DNA from: Macrobrachium rosenbergii
Taxonomy: Eukaryota; Arthropoda; Malacostraca; Decapoda; Palaemonidae
Direction: 5' to 3'
NCBI RefSeq assembly: GCF_040412425.1
Contig: NC_089792.1
Location: 19,225,590-19,289,589, forward strand
Length of the DNA: 64,000 nucleotides
Part shown: positions 13,265 through 25,656 of the stretch, piece after piece
How positions within the stretch are numbered: position 1 is the stretch's first letter
Layout of the letters: each line of letters begins with the position of its first letter
Translations under genes and position numbers: made by a program
Notes under the pieces: generated by a model
Seen by the model: only the letters and a program-made list of their open reading frames with translations
The model's database searches: none
What the model was told of the DNA's origin: nothing

Positions 13265-13345
13265 AACATTGTAACTATATTTTATACATGATGTGTATAA
13301 TTTGTGTCCCTGAAAATTAAATGAGAAAACTGAGAAAAGCTCTTC

Positions 13346-15080
13346 AAACCCATTTGATGTCGTGTCTTGCGAGTTGCTACTACGAAATTCACGAGCAGGA
13401 CTACCGAAGAAAACTGTATCTAAGGAGAAATGGAAGTCACATGCTCTGCATTTCCTGATGCTAATTTGCCTAATGTATTTCCAATAGAGGATGTTCTCTT
13501 TTCAAATCAGTGGTACTGATTTCGAAATTTTTTCGTAAATTAATTTTAATGTATAGTAGGTTTGAATAGAGAACAGTTTGGATATATATTAATTTAATGT
13601 TTCAAGATTCGATTGAGTTGAGGAGTTAGTTATATATATAAGTCTTTATATATATATAAAAATATATAGCTAATACTCGATATTTGCCTGAAGAAATAAA
13701 TACCTTCATTTAGTTGTGATTATGCGTAGAATTCGACAAAACAAAGGTAATCTGTCCTGAGATATTAGAAAAATTATAAATTCATTTGGTGATATCCTCA
13801 TTTATTGTTGTTTAACATGTACAAGATAGAGTGGCTGTCGCATATTCTGTATCAGTGTTAATGATGAATTTCGACTTTATTTCCCTAATCCATTAATTTA
13901 TTCTTCATGATATTTCAGCAAAGGTTGATCTAGTCACAAATATTTTTACGTTCCAATGTCTAATTCCCACAGAATAAAATTATTCTTGAACAATGTCTCC
14001 CCTCCGAGACCCCCCGTCATGCCATTGAAAAAATGATTCACTAGGCGAATCAGATTTTTCTCCATATCCTCATTTAGAGGTCAAAGACCCATCAAACAAT
14101 AAAATAAAAACCCACGTGACAGATCACACATCTGATGACATGTCGAGATCAGTTTGAACTTTCGGAAAAATAACCCTAATATTGTGGGTGCAAATGATAA
14201 TCATTTTACCTGTCTCAAAAAAATAAAAAAATAAAAAAATAAATAAATAAAAAAAAGGATCGAACACCAACGATTTGTAAGATATACCCTTAAAAATTCT
14301 GCTTTTTAAGCTATGGAATTATTACCATGCCCCTTTAAACTGGGTATCATGACAGATTGTTTACAGCCCCTTCGTTTTATAGTCATGATATTGGAAGCTC
14401 TTAAATAAAAAAATTAACAACAAGCATCTATCATGAAAACCAAAAAAGATCGACAATGTATTTTTTGATATTTAACAAAGATGACTTTTACCGCATACAG
14501 TTTTGGTTTGGCCAACATAACGATCCCCTTGTCTCTAAATTGCCTGAATGATTTAGAAACACACCCTTTAATATTGTTCTCCTCTGTACTACCGATAAGC
14601 TATTATTGTTTGTTGTATTTTCTTAAATGTATGTATATTGAAATTTAAATGCTAAAAACGTTTGATATGATGTATTTCCCAAGTCCTAAACAACTGTCAT
14701 TTTTAGAATCGTCTTCTACAGTTCTAAAATTTCATTAGTGTTTTGTCAGATGTATGAATAAAACTCTTTTTGATATTTACGATAGGAATAGTAATTCACA
14801 ATTATTGGATTAGTGTCAATTTTTAACACAGATCATAATCTTATATATATCAAAAAACACACAATATATATACTGTATATATTCATAAACATTTATGCTA
14901 ACAAATTTGAAAACATCAGATTTACTCAACCTTAATGAGCACCGAAGGGGAATTTGTAAATGATACAGCGATCCGTCATCAAGTGGACTCGACCCACCAA
15001 ATGGATGGGGAACGACGAGTTTTCAGCGACGCTATTTCTTGGGCTAAAGGATCAAGATCACTTAAAATTTTTGCATATTC
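13346..15080. repeat. Tandem block A, 5' segment (paralogue of 16500-18275)
   Basis: Aligns along its length with the segment about 3.16 kb downstream. Shared phrases include ctactacgaaattc, agagaacagtttggatat, ctcgatatttgcctgaagaa, ttaacatgt-caagatagagtggct, atgccattgaaaaa, cccatcaaacaataaaat, caacaagcatctatcatgaa, and at the far end gacccacc / gacccact followed by a ggatca stretch. Divergence is high, with indels and TATATA replacements. The content is unidentified. A minus-strand open frame survives only in the other block. Its position next to Penelope-like sequence suggests it may belong to that element, but I could not align it to a known Penelope domain. Confidence 0.75.
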
Positions 15081-15084
15081 CATC

Positions 15085-15965
15085 AATTAGAATTTGATGG
15101 TTAAACTACATTTGAAAATGGAAAATGAGTTTAAATGCTTGGTTTTTGGATCAAAATTTGAATATATAGTATATATAAACCACGTTTAAATATAGTGTAT
15201 ATAGAAAACCCACTATATTTCTTCCTATGTATTTATATTCTGGATAAATATATATATATAAATAGTCAGTATTATATCTATATATTTTAAGAGCATATAT
15301 ATATATGTAGCCCTGAATATATTGATGATGAAATAGATAAGATTAGGAATGCAGGCAAAAATTGAAATATCCTGATAGTGTATTAAACAGTGCATTTGAA
15401 GATCAGCAAAAAGACTATGATCATAACATCAAGAACCCTACAACACAAAAATTTGAACATCCATCTGATCGTGATGCTATAACCTATAGATAGTATGAAA
15501 AGATATATCATCTGCATCTTCTTAAGAATTTAATGGGAAATGTATTGCATTTAAGAACATATATAACAATGAAAAATGTATATATCAAGAACTATAGACA
15601 ATATTAAAGGGTGTGTATATAAAATTCCGTTTAAGTATAAACAACTTTTATATTGGCCAAACCAGCATGACACTGAAAAAGAATTGAACAACATAAACCA
15701 AACTTGTGAGATATGACTTACAATCTGGGAACAGAATATTTGTACATGTTAGTGAGAACAATCATGCTATCAAAGAGGGTGGAGGTGGGAAAGGATTGAC
15801 TTCTAAAAATGCACTGAAAGGAATATTATTGAATCTAGCTTCATAAAAGAAAGTTACAACTCCCTGATGCCCTATGAATATCAGCCCCAGGGATGTATAA
15901 ACTTGATCCTTTAATGTCAAAAGAAATTTGTAAATTGAATCAACTATCTTAGCAGGAAAGGCAGA
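15085..15965 (+). pseudogene. Penelope-like element relic (RT C-terminus and GIY-YIG endonuclease)
   Basis: The nucleotide sequence follows the intact Penelope-like copy at 40-41 kb. gtgtatatagaaaacccact (about 15200) is the YRKPTN region. tgtagccctgaatatattgatgatga (about 15307) is the CSPEYIDD region. aaatatcctgatagtgtatt at about 15366 is the KYPDSV region, followed by the linker. The endonuclease part is aaagggtgtgtatataaaattcc, then tattggccaaacc (about 15652, the YIGQT core of GIY-YIG) and tttgtacatgttagtgagaacaatcatgc (the FVHVSENNHA region), ending in cttgatcctttaatgtcaaaagaaattt. Stops, frameshifts and stretches turned into TATATA destroy the frame. A piece at 15866-15900 matches the 19.1-kb two-unit repeat better than it matches the Penelope sequence. 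Confidence 0.85.
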
Positions 15966-16390
15966 GAGAGATATATGAAAATAGAGATTAGAGAGTATTT
16001 TGTAAACACAGAGAGGGTAGTAATGAGAGAGAGAGAGTTAAGAGAGAGAGAGAGCCATGACACCTATCAGGTGTGGATCTTAGGTGGGGTGAGAAGGTCT
16101 GTTTATCAGGGCAATGTCCCCTGAGAGTCTATCTTAACAGATTTTAGTGAGAGCCAAATGAGTTTTAAAGAGTAGAAGGGTTGTTACCGGGAGAAAGAGG
16201 GAGGGATAGATGAGAGAGTTTAACGGTTGTCATTCAGAGTGTTCCTCAGGCAGTGTTCTTGTTCAACTAGTATATATATATGACTTATCACACTCTGTAT
16301 TTACTGGTCAATATACATTGAAATAAAGTGAAACCGGTTTAGTACCTTCACCCAATCGTTTTTCACCTGTGTTCCCTGTGTGATTGTTGC
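15966..16390 (+). repeat. Penelope-like 3' region
   Basis: Downstream of the endonuclease relic. It contains aggaaaggcagagagag, gagaga runs, a caggtgtggatct phrase and taacggttgtcattcagagtg. The last two have counterparts in the reverse-orientation Penelope-like copy (gatccacacctgacaggc at about 40150; acaaccgtta near 40015). A related stretch recurs at 19340-19510. Read as 3' untranslated sequence of the element. Confidence 0.6.
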
Positions 16391-16499
16391 CTATATACAG
16401 TATTTATATTTAATTTATGTATGAAAGTTTATAATTCGTGTCCTGACAGTGGCATTTCATTCAGAATAGAATATGCAATTCCAAACCCAAAATATGATG

Positions 16500-18029
16500 A
16501 AGTAGCTTCATGTCTACTACGAAATTCGCGAGCGGATGAATTCCTCTGTATCTAAAGAGAAATGGACAGGTCATATCTCTTCATTTCTTGATGTAATATT
16601 GCCCTAATGCATTTCCTAATAGAGGGATGTTCATTTTCAGTTATGTTCCCAGCATTTTGAAATTAACTTCATTAATTAATTTTACTGATATGTGTGCACT
16701 TTTGAGTAGAGAACAGTTTGGATATATAATAATGTTTTAAAGATTCGATTGCAGTTGACAAGTTAGTTATAGACGACAAGTCTTTCGTAAGCGCTAAAAA
16801 TATATGGCTACTACTCGATATTTGCCTGAAGAAATAAATAACTTTATTTGGTTGTGAGTATACATAGAATTTGACCGAAGGTAATCTGTCTTGAGATATT
16901 AGGAAAAATTATAAATTCATTTGCTGGTAACTCGCTGCCTTGTCTTTTAACATGTGCAAGATAGAGTGGCTATCGCATAATCTATATCAGTGTTAATGAT
17001 GAATATCTTACAAGGTACTTCGATTCCTACATCCATTAATTTATTCATCATAATATTTTCAGCAAAGGTTAATCTCACTAACTTATTTTTACGTTCCCTA
17101 ATGTTTAATTCCTGTAATAAAATTAATTTAAGGAGCAACTGTCTCCCTCCGATACCCCTTTGAATCATGCCATTGAAAAAGTGATTCACCAGGCGAATCA
17201 GATTTTCTCTATTTATCCTCATTTAGAGGTCAAAAGACCCATCAAACAATAAAATAAAACCTGTTACAGGATGATAGATCATCTTATCTGGATGGCATCA
17301 AGATCAGTGAACTTTGGGAAAAAATATATAATCCTTTATTGTTGGTTCTGTGGTCAGTGATACCTGTCTCAAAAAATAAAAACCGAACACCAACGATTTG
17401 TAAGATATACCTCCTTAAAAATTTTTTTTTTTTAAGAATGGAATTATCACCAGCCCTGTATAAACTGGCAGTATCATGACAATTGTTTATCTCGCAGCAG
17501 TAGCCTGTCGTTTTATAGTCAGATATTGGAAGCTCTTTGAATAAAAAAGATTAACAACAAGCATCTATCATGAAAACCAAAAAAGATCGACAATGTAATT
17601 TTTTGTATTTAACTAAAGATGATGAGTACCTCGACATACAGCTCTGGTTTCCAGAACATAACGATCCCTTTATCAGTAAATTGCCTGTGATTTAGAAATT
17701 TTGTGTATATATTGCCTTTGTACTACAGTTATTATTGTTTGGTTTCTTTATATGTATGTATGTATATTGAAATTTGGGTGCTCTAAAACGTTTTGATATA
17801 AAAGTTATTTCCCAAGTCCTAAACAATTGCCATTTTAGAATAGCCTTCTGCAGTTCTAAAATTTTAATTAGTGTTTTGTCAGATGTATTAATAAAACTTT
17901 GTATTAATATTTATGATAGGAATAGCAATGTGACAGTTATTATGCCGTTTATCTATCAGTTATTAACACAGATCATACATTTATTTATATACAAAACTGT
18001 GTTTATTTATGCACATATATGTATATTTA

Positions 18030-18078
<49 letters not shown>

Positions 18079-18275
18079 TTATGTATATGATTTATAAATA
18101 TTTATGTTACAAATTTCGTTTAACATCGAATTTTGTTTATTTTGGAATAAACGTTTATTGAATTGAATTTGGAACTGATAACTGGACCTGACCCACTTGT
18201 ATGGTTGGGGTACGATAAGTTTGTTGTAACGCTAAATTACTTTAAGGGATCAGTTATCACTTACAAATTCCTTCC
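16500..18275. repeat. Tandem block B, 5' segment (paralogue of 13346-15080)
   Basis: Second copy of the block described at 13346. It carries its own (TA)n insertion at about 18034-18075. Beyond 18275 it no longer matches block A until the Penelope-like 3' region resumes near 19340, so the reverse transcriptase/endonuclease section of block A is absent or unrecognisable here. Confidence 0.75.
16947..17222 (-). other. Unidentified 91-codon open frame inside block B
   Basis: Minus-strand frame starting MRINRENLIRLVNHFFNGM, with a basic middle (LNIRERKNKLVRLTFAENIM) and ending in NTDIDYAIATLSCTC. Block A has the same sequence but with frame breaks, so the conservation is at the DNA level from duplication and does not show selection. 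No domain recognised. It could be a fragment of an unrecognised transposon protein or chance. Confidence 0.2.
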
Positions 18276-18379
18276 TCCCGGTGTTTGTAACTTAATGTTT
18301 GTGAATATAAAGTCCGTCAACTTTGTTTTTGAGGCAAAAACCTTTAAATATAATGTACACATTATATACAGTATATAGG

Positions 18380-18386
18380 ATATATA

Positions 18387-18425
<39 letters not shown>

Positions 18426-18748
18426 TATATATATATATATATATATATAAAAAAATATATATTTTTTTATGTATATATGGAGGTGTGAGGTTTAGTTTGA
18501 TCAGAATTGAAGTGGTGACCACAGATAACACCAAATGCCCGTTTTTTTATTTTTTTTTTGAAGCCACATGAACATCCATAAGCCTGATCAGTAATGCTGG
18601 GAACAGCAACGTGTCAGATGTCGTACTGAAAAGTGGATGGATATCATCTGCTGTCCACCTACTGGCACCAACCCCACTAATGGGAAAGGTGTAAATTGCA
18701 TATATATCATCCCTATAGCTGAGGGTATTTCGATGACTGACCGTATCA

Positions 18749-18792
<44 letters not shown>

Positions 18793-18885
18793 TATATATA
18801 TATATCATATATATATGGATTGGTATATATATATATATATATTGTGTGTGTATATAAATGGATGTATGTGTGTGTGTGTGTGTCG
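18380..18885. repeat. Cluster of (TA)n and (TG)n microsatellites
   Basis: TA arrays at about 18380-18448 and 18751-18789, degraded TA to 18842, then TG to about 18883. The DNA between (18480-18750) shows no recognisable gene. Confidence 0.9.
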
Positions 18886-19045
18886 TCCTTCCAGCATGAC
18901 TCTGAAATGCATCAAACAATTTCATCTAAACTTGGCAGACACATGACTTACTATCTTTGGGAATACGGTGCAGGTAAGACATCACTGGCATTAAAAGGGT
19001 TTTTGGGAAGGGGGTGACTTTTGGAAAAATAACTGAAAGTGACAT

Positions 19046-19335
19046 GTTTGTCTAATCCACAGTTTTCTGGTTGTGAGATGAATAGTGACACTCCTGATGC
19101 CCTTTATCTATCCATGTTCAGCCCCAGTAGGAAGGGGTTTGTGGGAGTTTTGATGGGGTGAAAATTTAAATGTCAAAATGGCAAATATTAGTGTCTAATT
19201 AATAGTTTTTGAGGTCACTGAGATGAATAGTGACACTTTGATGCCCTTTTGAAGTCCAAGTTCAGCCCCAGTAGGAATGGGGTGTATGTTGTGAAATATA
19301 AAATTTCAAAAATTTTGACTTGGCAATGTTTATAA
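19046..19335 (+). repeat. Two-unit tandem repeat, about 145 bp per unit
   Basis: Unit 1 starts near 19046 and unit 2 near 19191. Both contain gagatgaatagtgacact, then tgatgccctt and ttcagccccagtaggaa. Flanks of each unit also align (gtctaat... at the start, aaaattt near the end). Looks like the remnant of a satellite or an internal repeat of a transposon. Confidence 0.75.
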
Positions 19336-19339
19336 TTGT

Positions 19340-19510
19340 TCATTAAAGTGTCTTAACAGGAAAGGGAGAAAGTGAGAGGAGAGGATATAAGAGAGTGTAG
19401 AGGGGGTATTAGGGACTTTAAAGGGGAGAGAGATAGAGAGAGAGAGTTTATCAGTTGTCATTCAGAGTTTTCCTGGGTCAGTCCAGTCCTGCAAACTCAG
19501 TCTAGTATTT
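19340..19510 (+). repeat. Second copy of the Penelope-like 3' region
   Basis: cttaacaggaaagggagaa, GAGA-rich middle and agttgtcattcagagtt match 15947-16250 in the same order, closing tandem block B. Confidence 0.6.
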
Positions 19511-19531
19511 AAGAACCTATATACCAAAATA

Positions 19532-19670
<139 letters not shown>

Positions 19671-20069
19671 GCATGTACGGATGTTTACAGGCCTCTTGAT
19701 GCCGATAACATGTTTATTATACCGTTAGTTAATCAGCGTTAGGTCTCGTCAGTACTCGCCTGGGTGCCGCTGTCACAGAAGCCTCTTCGACATCCGTGGG
19801 CTGTGACGGCGTGGTGCTACCAACTTCACGCTCCTTGGAAACCGAAACTGACACTTTTTGGCAACGCCTCCTATGAGGGGAAAACGCTTATGCTGAAAAA
19901 AATTATATACTATACATATATATTTTTATATTTATATTTTGTTTAATAAAATGCTATCATCATTATCTCAATGATATCATGTGCTTTCTAACGTTTTCAC
20001 GCATGGGATGGAAGAAGGATGTCTCTGTTCAAGTACCGTTTGTTACATCCCATCCGTACCCTCTAAGAG

Positions 20070-20321
20070 TTCCTCATTGATGGGTCGATATCGTACTCGG
20101 ATAGCACTCTCAATGAAGAATCAGAGGAATTTATTTCTGGTGATAGAAATTCATTTCTCGGTATAATGTGGTTCGGATTCCACAGTAAACTGTAGGTCCC
20201 GTTGCTAGGTAACCAGTTGGTTCTTAGTCACGTAAAATAAGTCTAATCCTTCGGGCCAACCCTAGGAGAGCTGCTAATCAGCTCAGTGGTCTGGTTAAAC
20301 TAAAGTATACTTAACTTTAAC
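20070..20321 (+). mobile_element. tRNA-headed SINE with target-site duplication
   Basis: The body matches the other four copies: gaggaatttatttctggtga, atttctcggtataatgtggttcgg, gtaggtcccgttgctaggta, tccttcgggcca, and the tail gtctggttaaactaaagtat. The 5' head is diverged from the tRNA-like head of the 50.7-kb copy. Flanks gtaccctctaagag (20056-20069) and ataccctctaaggag (20322-20336) look like a target-site duplication of about 14 bp, which sets the boundaries used here. Confidence 0.88.
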
Positions 20322-20336
20322 ATACCCTCTAAGGAG

Positions 20337-23070
20337 AAGATTGTTTAGGGTTGTCTTTGATAGATGTTGCTTTCTTGTCGCAGTAAGATTCCCTTATTTT
20401 AATATGCGAATTATATGTGTGTATATATGTATATGTATATCTATATATATAATTATATATATATTTATGTTAATATAGAGAGAGTGTGAATTGCGTATTG
20501 CAATGCGACCGTTATAGTTTTTATCGTAGACGTAACATTACAAATGAAGGCAATGTATTGTTTTGGCAGTTAGATTAATTAGATTAAGTGCAGAGATCTA
20601 ACCAAATTGAACCAAGTTTATAGATTTACATATAAGGTTACAATCATTGAAGAATCCTTTCACTGACGAAAATCTTACTTGTCTCATGGAAACTAATGTA
20701 TATGGGGGCATTCCAATCCACTGCATTATCATATTGATAGATCTTAGCTCATTTGCATATGGATAAATAAACTTCCGGATTTTCTTGATGTATGAACGAT
20801 CATCAGCTAGGTTTATTCATTGTAACTTGCTTCTTCATTAGAGCATTAGAGATGGGAATAAACCCTTGCAGTAATCAAGGTTATATTAACCACTCATGAT
20901 GTATTGTTCTCAGTATGATAATATTGAAAATCTCTTTTATGTACTGTTTTTCATCCAGATGAATTTCTAAATTTTTTATATACAATATGTGAGCTTCAAA
21001 GAGTCCGATTAAACGCTTTGTGGTAATTTTCGTAATTAACAACACAATTTTCTGCTGAAGTTTTTGAAGGATATCAAGTATATTTTCTTACCCATTTTCA
21101 TTGAAGTCGTGATACACAACACAACACAACACATATATGTATTATACACACACATATATATACATACATATATATTTGTAATTATTAATTATATATTAAT
21201 TAATATTGTATTATGTTTTTAATAATTATATAAATCGAATTATTTTTTTACCTTTTATTTGATTCTTACACACTGGTTATTGTTTAATTTTATAACTCGA
21301 TTAGATAAAGAAGTTGATGAGTTCCTGCACGTTCCATATTCAAACTCGATAATATAACCCACCATCTCCAATATCCACCTAGAGGCGGTGCATCAGTTGA
21401 TATGATGAACAGTATTTTGAAAACAAGGTTTAGTTGATTATCCAGGTCCTGCTGTAGGTAACTTTGTGTACTGGTAACTTTAGGCAAAAGAAACTTGGAG
21501 AGAAGGAAGTGAGACTATCAAATAAAGTGATGGAGGAAAACTGGAATAGAAGATATTGAAGTCGATGAAGTATATGAGGGGTATGCTAAATTCAAGGCAG
21601 TGGCCATATTATCACCAAGGTGTTTTTGTAGGTAAGGAAACGTAGGAGGAGGGGGATAAAGTCAATAACTGGTAGTATAATGAAAATTTTAGCTTAAAGA
21701 AGGAAGAATGGGATTGTTGAAAGTATGATACAAGACAGAAGATATGATCACATAGAAAGGGATGATAGAGGTAGTCGTGGACAAAGTAATTAGAAAAAGT
21801 AGGTCAAGTATTATGAAAATTTAAAGATAAACCTGAGCAAGTACTTTAGTGAGAAATGGCACTTACTTTAAAGGAAATACATGCCCAGAGCACTGTTAAC
21901 GAGTATATACTGAGATCTTAGATTAAAGATGTGTTGTATAACCACAATTATGTGTAATTTTTGTGCCTTTCATTGTAAATAATCATTCAGTTTCATAGTC
22001 ACGGCATTGAGTTCATAGAATATTGTAAGCACCTGAGACTACATAGGTAAAAGCTGGAGTAATTTTGCTTGTGTAAAATAAGGAGGTAAAGCCATGGGAA
22101 AAAATTTGTGATTTTAAATAGGTTATGTAGTTCTACATAAGAAGGGTTAGCAGCATGATATTGGTTGCATTTTGAGAATGATATAGGGTCCCTCCTGGAC
22201 AAAAAGACGTTTCTATTTTAGTTTTTATCCCAGATTTTGGTGATTGTGTTTATTAATCCGTGGTCTACTGTAAAAGGAACGTTTAAGGTGTCACTGCTAA
22301 AAGCACATGCTTTATAGATATCCTATAGTTGAAAAGTCCTAAAACTGCTTATTGCAAATGTAAATAAAGTCCTAAAATCAGTACATTGACTGCAGATCAA
22401 ACATTTTTGTATAAATCGCAGATGAACTTTTCAATTGATTTTTATATAAACAGTTTGATTATATATCAAAACACTATCTGGTATGATTCAGAAACAGAAA
22501 TGGTGGGCTACTCTGAAATTTTCATTTTTGGTTTAGATTCAACAGTTCTTCCTTTGTGTAAACCAGATCCCTCTGTCACTCATTGTCCAAAGAACTAGGC
22601 TGCCCTTTGGCTGGTGTGTTTGACAGTAAGGAGAGTAACGAGTAGCTCAATATAGTTTATCCCTTTTACCTGAAGCTAAACTTACTAGAGTAACCTTTCG
22701 GTCATCTGAAATTAAGACTCTTGCTTGTCCACGGCTCTAATGGGGGTGTAGACCCTTGGCTCCTATATTTTTTGCTTTGTTAGTTAGAGAAAAGAGGTTC
22801 TTTTTGGAAATGGAAATGTTACTCCCTTATGAGTCCCTTTTTTTGAAACTTATGGGAGTTTGTAGACCATTTCTCAGAATTAATATTAAGTTTTAACTAG
22901 CAGATTGCAGAGAGTACTTCCTGGTGGACACAAGGAGTGTGATCTCTCGTGTTCTGCAAGGTAGTGTTCTTGGCCCATCACCATTTAAAATTATGCATAG
23001 TTTGGCTGTTTGGCTGTTGATAATTTGTTGAGTTTTTCAGTCACCTAGTAGAGGAAAATTAATTAGTTGA
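20337..23070. other. Unassigned AT-rich stretch
   Basis: No coding domain recognised. Contains a short ACACA pentamer run near 21117-21131 and scattered TA patches near 20420-20470. Segment 21490-21890 is purine-rich on the plus strand, possibly a very old minus/plus LINE linker, but no motif supports it. Confidence 0.4.
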
Positions 23071-23072
23071 TT

Positions 23073-23104
<32 letters not shown>

Positions 23105-23160
23105 GTGCATGTATGTAATATATATATATGTATGTATGTATGTTGTATGTATGTATATAG
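23071..23160. repeat. Short (CA)n(TA)n(TATG)n microsatellite
   Basis: CA run, TA run, then TATG units with interruptions. Confidence 0.9.
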
Positions 23161-24099
23161 TATGAACCAATAAGCCATTTCCTCTAAATTGATGATGTAT
23201 GTCCAATGAGACTGTTGCTCAGAAATAACTAAAACATGTATTTTAATTGCAAAATAAACGCAAGAGATTGTTTCAAAACTATCTCTGATATTTTATGTAT
23301 TTAATTATTGAGAATATAATCAAGTATCTGTATTGTCTTGACACTTAATAATTTGTATTACAGTTTGGTTTCAGTCTCCTTAACCTTTTTCAAGTATAGG
23401 CTATGGATTGAAACCATGCGATATATGTATTAACGCTTGTTAGAATTTTCATGTTTTTAAATTAACCAAAGAAGTCTTTAAATCCATAAAGCGATTTAAT
23501 ATGGTCATGCTTTAATTTTTGGTGGGTTTTGGATACAGCGCCTTGTCATCTTGAAAATCTTGTATTCAAAATGATTATTTTTAGTGTTTATCAAGGCTTT
23601 ATGTTAATTCAGATATTCTCTCAAATTGGTGTGTTTTAAAAATATTTGGGTTTCTCTATCCAGGAAATGGTTTTAATTATACTTTTCCGGTCTTGTTTGA
23701 TATCTACTTTAATCCTCAGAAGGACTGAAAAGACTTAATTGCTTCTCAATTTTTGCATCATCTTCATCATGATCCTAAAAACATGATGTAAAAGGTTCAC
23801 GATTTGGGAAAAGGGGCTCAAAAAAAAAAAAAAAAAAAAAATACGGGAAGGATTTGCAAACTTTAATTTCGGACACTTAAGAAGGGACATAACCATAAAG
23901 GTAATCGCTGACTGAATTAATCGAAAATGGGCTTTGGTGAGGTTTTAGCAAACTGCATTAGGGACTCATCGCCTGTATTCTTTATCAAAGCAAAGAAAAA
24001 TGTTTCAGAATTGTCTGAAATTGATTCTGGCTGAAAGTGAATCGTCCATATATTCATAATTCATTGTCAAAATACCTTGTATATCAGTTACCTACATTT
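23161..24099. other. Unassigned stretch
   Basis: Contains a poly-A run of about 22 at 23820-23841. Nothing else recognised. Confidence 0.45.
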
Positions 24100-25250
24100 T
24101 ATATTTTAGGTTTCCATTTAATTCCGTCTGTGCATCTATGTTTATTGCCCTCTCTCTGACTTTATGCATCACCCATCCTACAATGGGATCATGACAAGCC
24201 CTTTGTCTCAGACCCATCTTTACACCATTTCAGTTACTCTTCCTCCTACCTCTTGTTTTACACTTCACTTCCAATCATAAAAACTTACAGTCACTCTCAA
24301 CAACTTATCTTCTATATCATATATTTTCAACACCCTCCACAGTGCCATTCTTATTTATTCTGTCATAAGCTTTTTCAAGGTCTCTGCATGTGACATAAAA
24401 CTGTTTCCCTTTACTTCCAAATCTCTAACATGAGTAAAAAATCACCTTACTTTTCTTAACCCATGCTGTTCTATTCCTGTCAATCGTTTCGTCTGTCTTT
24501 CCTTTCTCAATCAAATCTTGATGTGGTTTAGTAAAAGTCTTATGTCCCTTTATTCTTACAGATGCCTCTGTCACTTTAACTAAACACAATGGAACAATTA
24601 TTCCTCTCACTCATTCCTGTGGTGCCTTTCCCTCAACGTTTCCAACACTGGTCAGCCACTCAGTCACACTGTCAACACTGCACAATAATATCCTACTTGT
24701 GCCATCAACTCCTGATGTCTTTCCATTCTTCATTCTCTTAACCGACAACTTTATTTTTTATCAGTTGTTTCCACAAGCATGCTAAAGGTTAGTGTAAGTT
24801 TCTGCTGTTTCACCATTCAGCTTTTACTCTTTTCTGACTTCTTATTCAATAGACCTAAACATTCACTCCAGTAATCATGGTTACGATCACTTCAGGCAGT
24901 ATCAGTCAATTTGCATTTATTAATCTGAGATCCATTTGTTTATTGACATTCCTTGTTTGTTAACTAACTTTGCAGAACAAAGTTTCTCAGAGGTTCAGGC
25001 TCACCTTCTCCCCTTTATTTTATTTACTCGCCAATGTTTCTATTACATTCTCCATAACTACCCTATCCAGACTCCTACACCTGTACATGCTCTTCACATC
25101 AGTCATGCTGTTACCTTTCAAATAGCCTCCTTTGTTGCGTCTCTAAACCTTCTGTTTCCCCATCCCTTCACTCACTGTTTTTATACCCTCTTCCTACCAG
25201 CCTTCACCAGCAGACACTCGCCAATGTTTTTGTGACTCCATCATGGAATA
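24100..25250 (-). pseudogene. LINE reverse transcriptase relic, N-terminal half
   Basis: Minus-strand reading gives, in order, a block with KNGKTSGVDGTS (about 24700-24740), SVTEWLTSVGNV (about 24640-24680), RGIIVPLCLVK (about 24575-24610, the GIIVPLYKGKG motif), KGKQFYVTCRDLEKAYDR (about 24370-24420, containing the catalytic-region FRDLEKAYDR), and a degraded CKDGSETKGL block near 24200-24230 (the LRQGC region). Between 24800 and 25250 the sequence is compatible with the linker before the reverse transcriptase but without sure motifs. Stops and frameshifts are frequent. It complements the C-terminal relic at 1.0 kb and belongs to the same lineage as the 11.8- and 61.6-kb fragments. Confidence 0.8.
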
Positions 25251-25439
25251 TGTACAGTATGTGATCCGTATAATCCTTGTATGGTGTTTTAATTTCATTT
25301 ATATCTGTCTCAACCTTGTCACAGCTGCTTTTTCACCTCTTCTCAAAACTCATTCACACCCACGATCGTTAAACTAAAACATTCATACTTTTCACTGTTT
25401 CCATAGACTTCGTAACACTCCTGTACACTATCTGTATAA

Positions 25440-25440
<1 letters not shown>

Positions 25441-25534
<94 letters not shown>

Positions 25535-25566
25535 GCTACACACACCCACATATATATATGTGTGTG

Positions 25567-25655
<89 letters not shown>
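25441..25655. repeat. Twin long (TA)n arrays
   Basis: Two arrays of about 88 and 86 bp separated by a 40-bp spacer with a short CA/TG palindrome-like sequence. Confidence 0.96.

Positions 25656-25656
<1 letters not shown>

Noticed and set aside
21490..21890. Purine-rich stretch as another LINE linker
   Set aside because: No reverse transcriptase or endonuclease motif could be placed in any frame.
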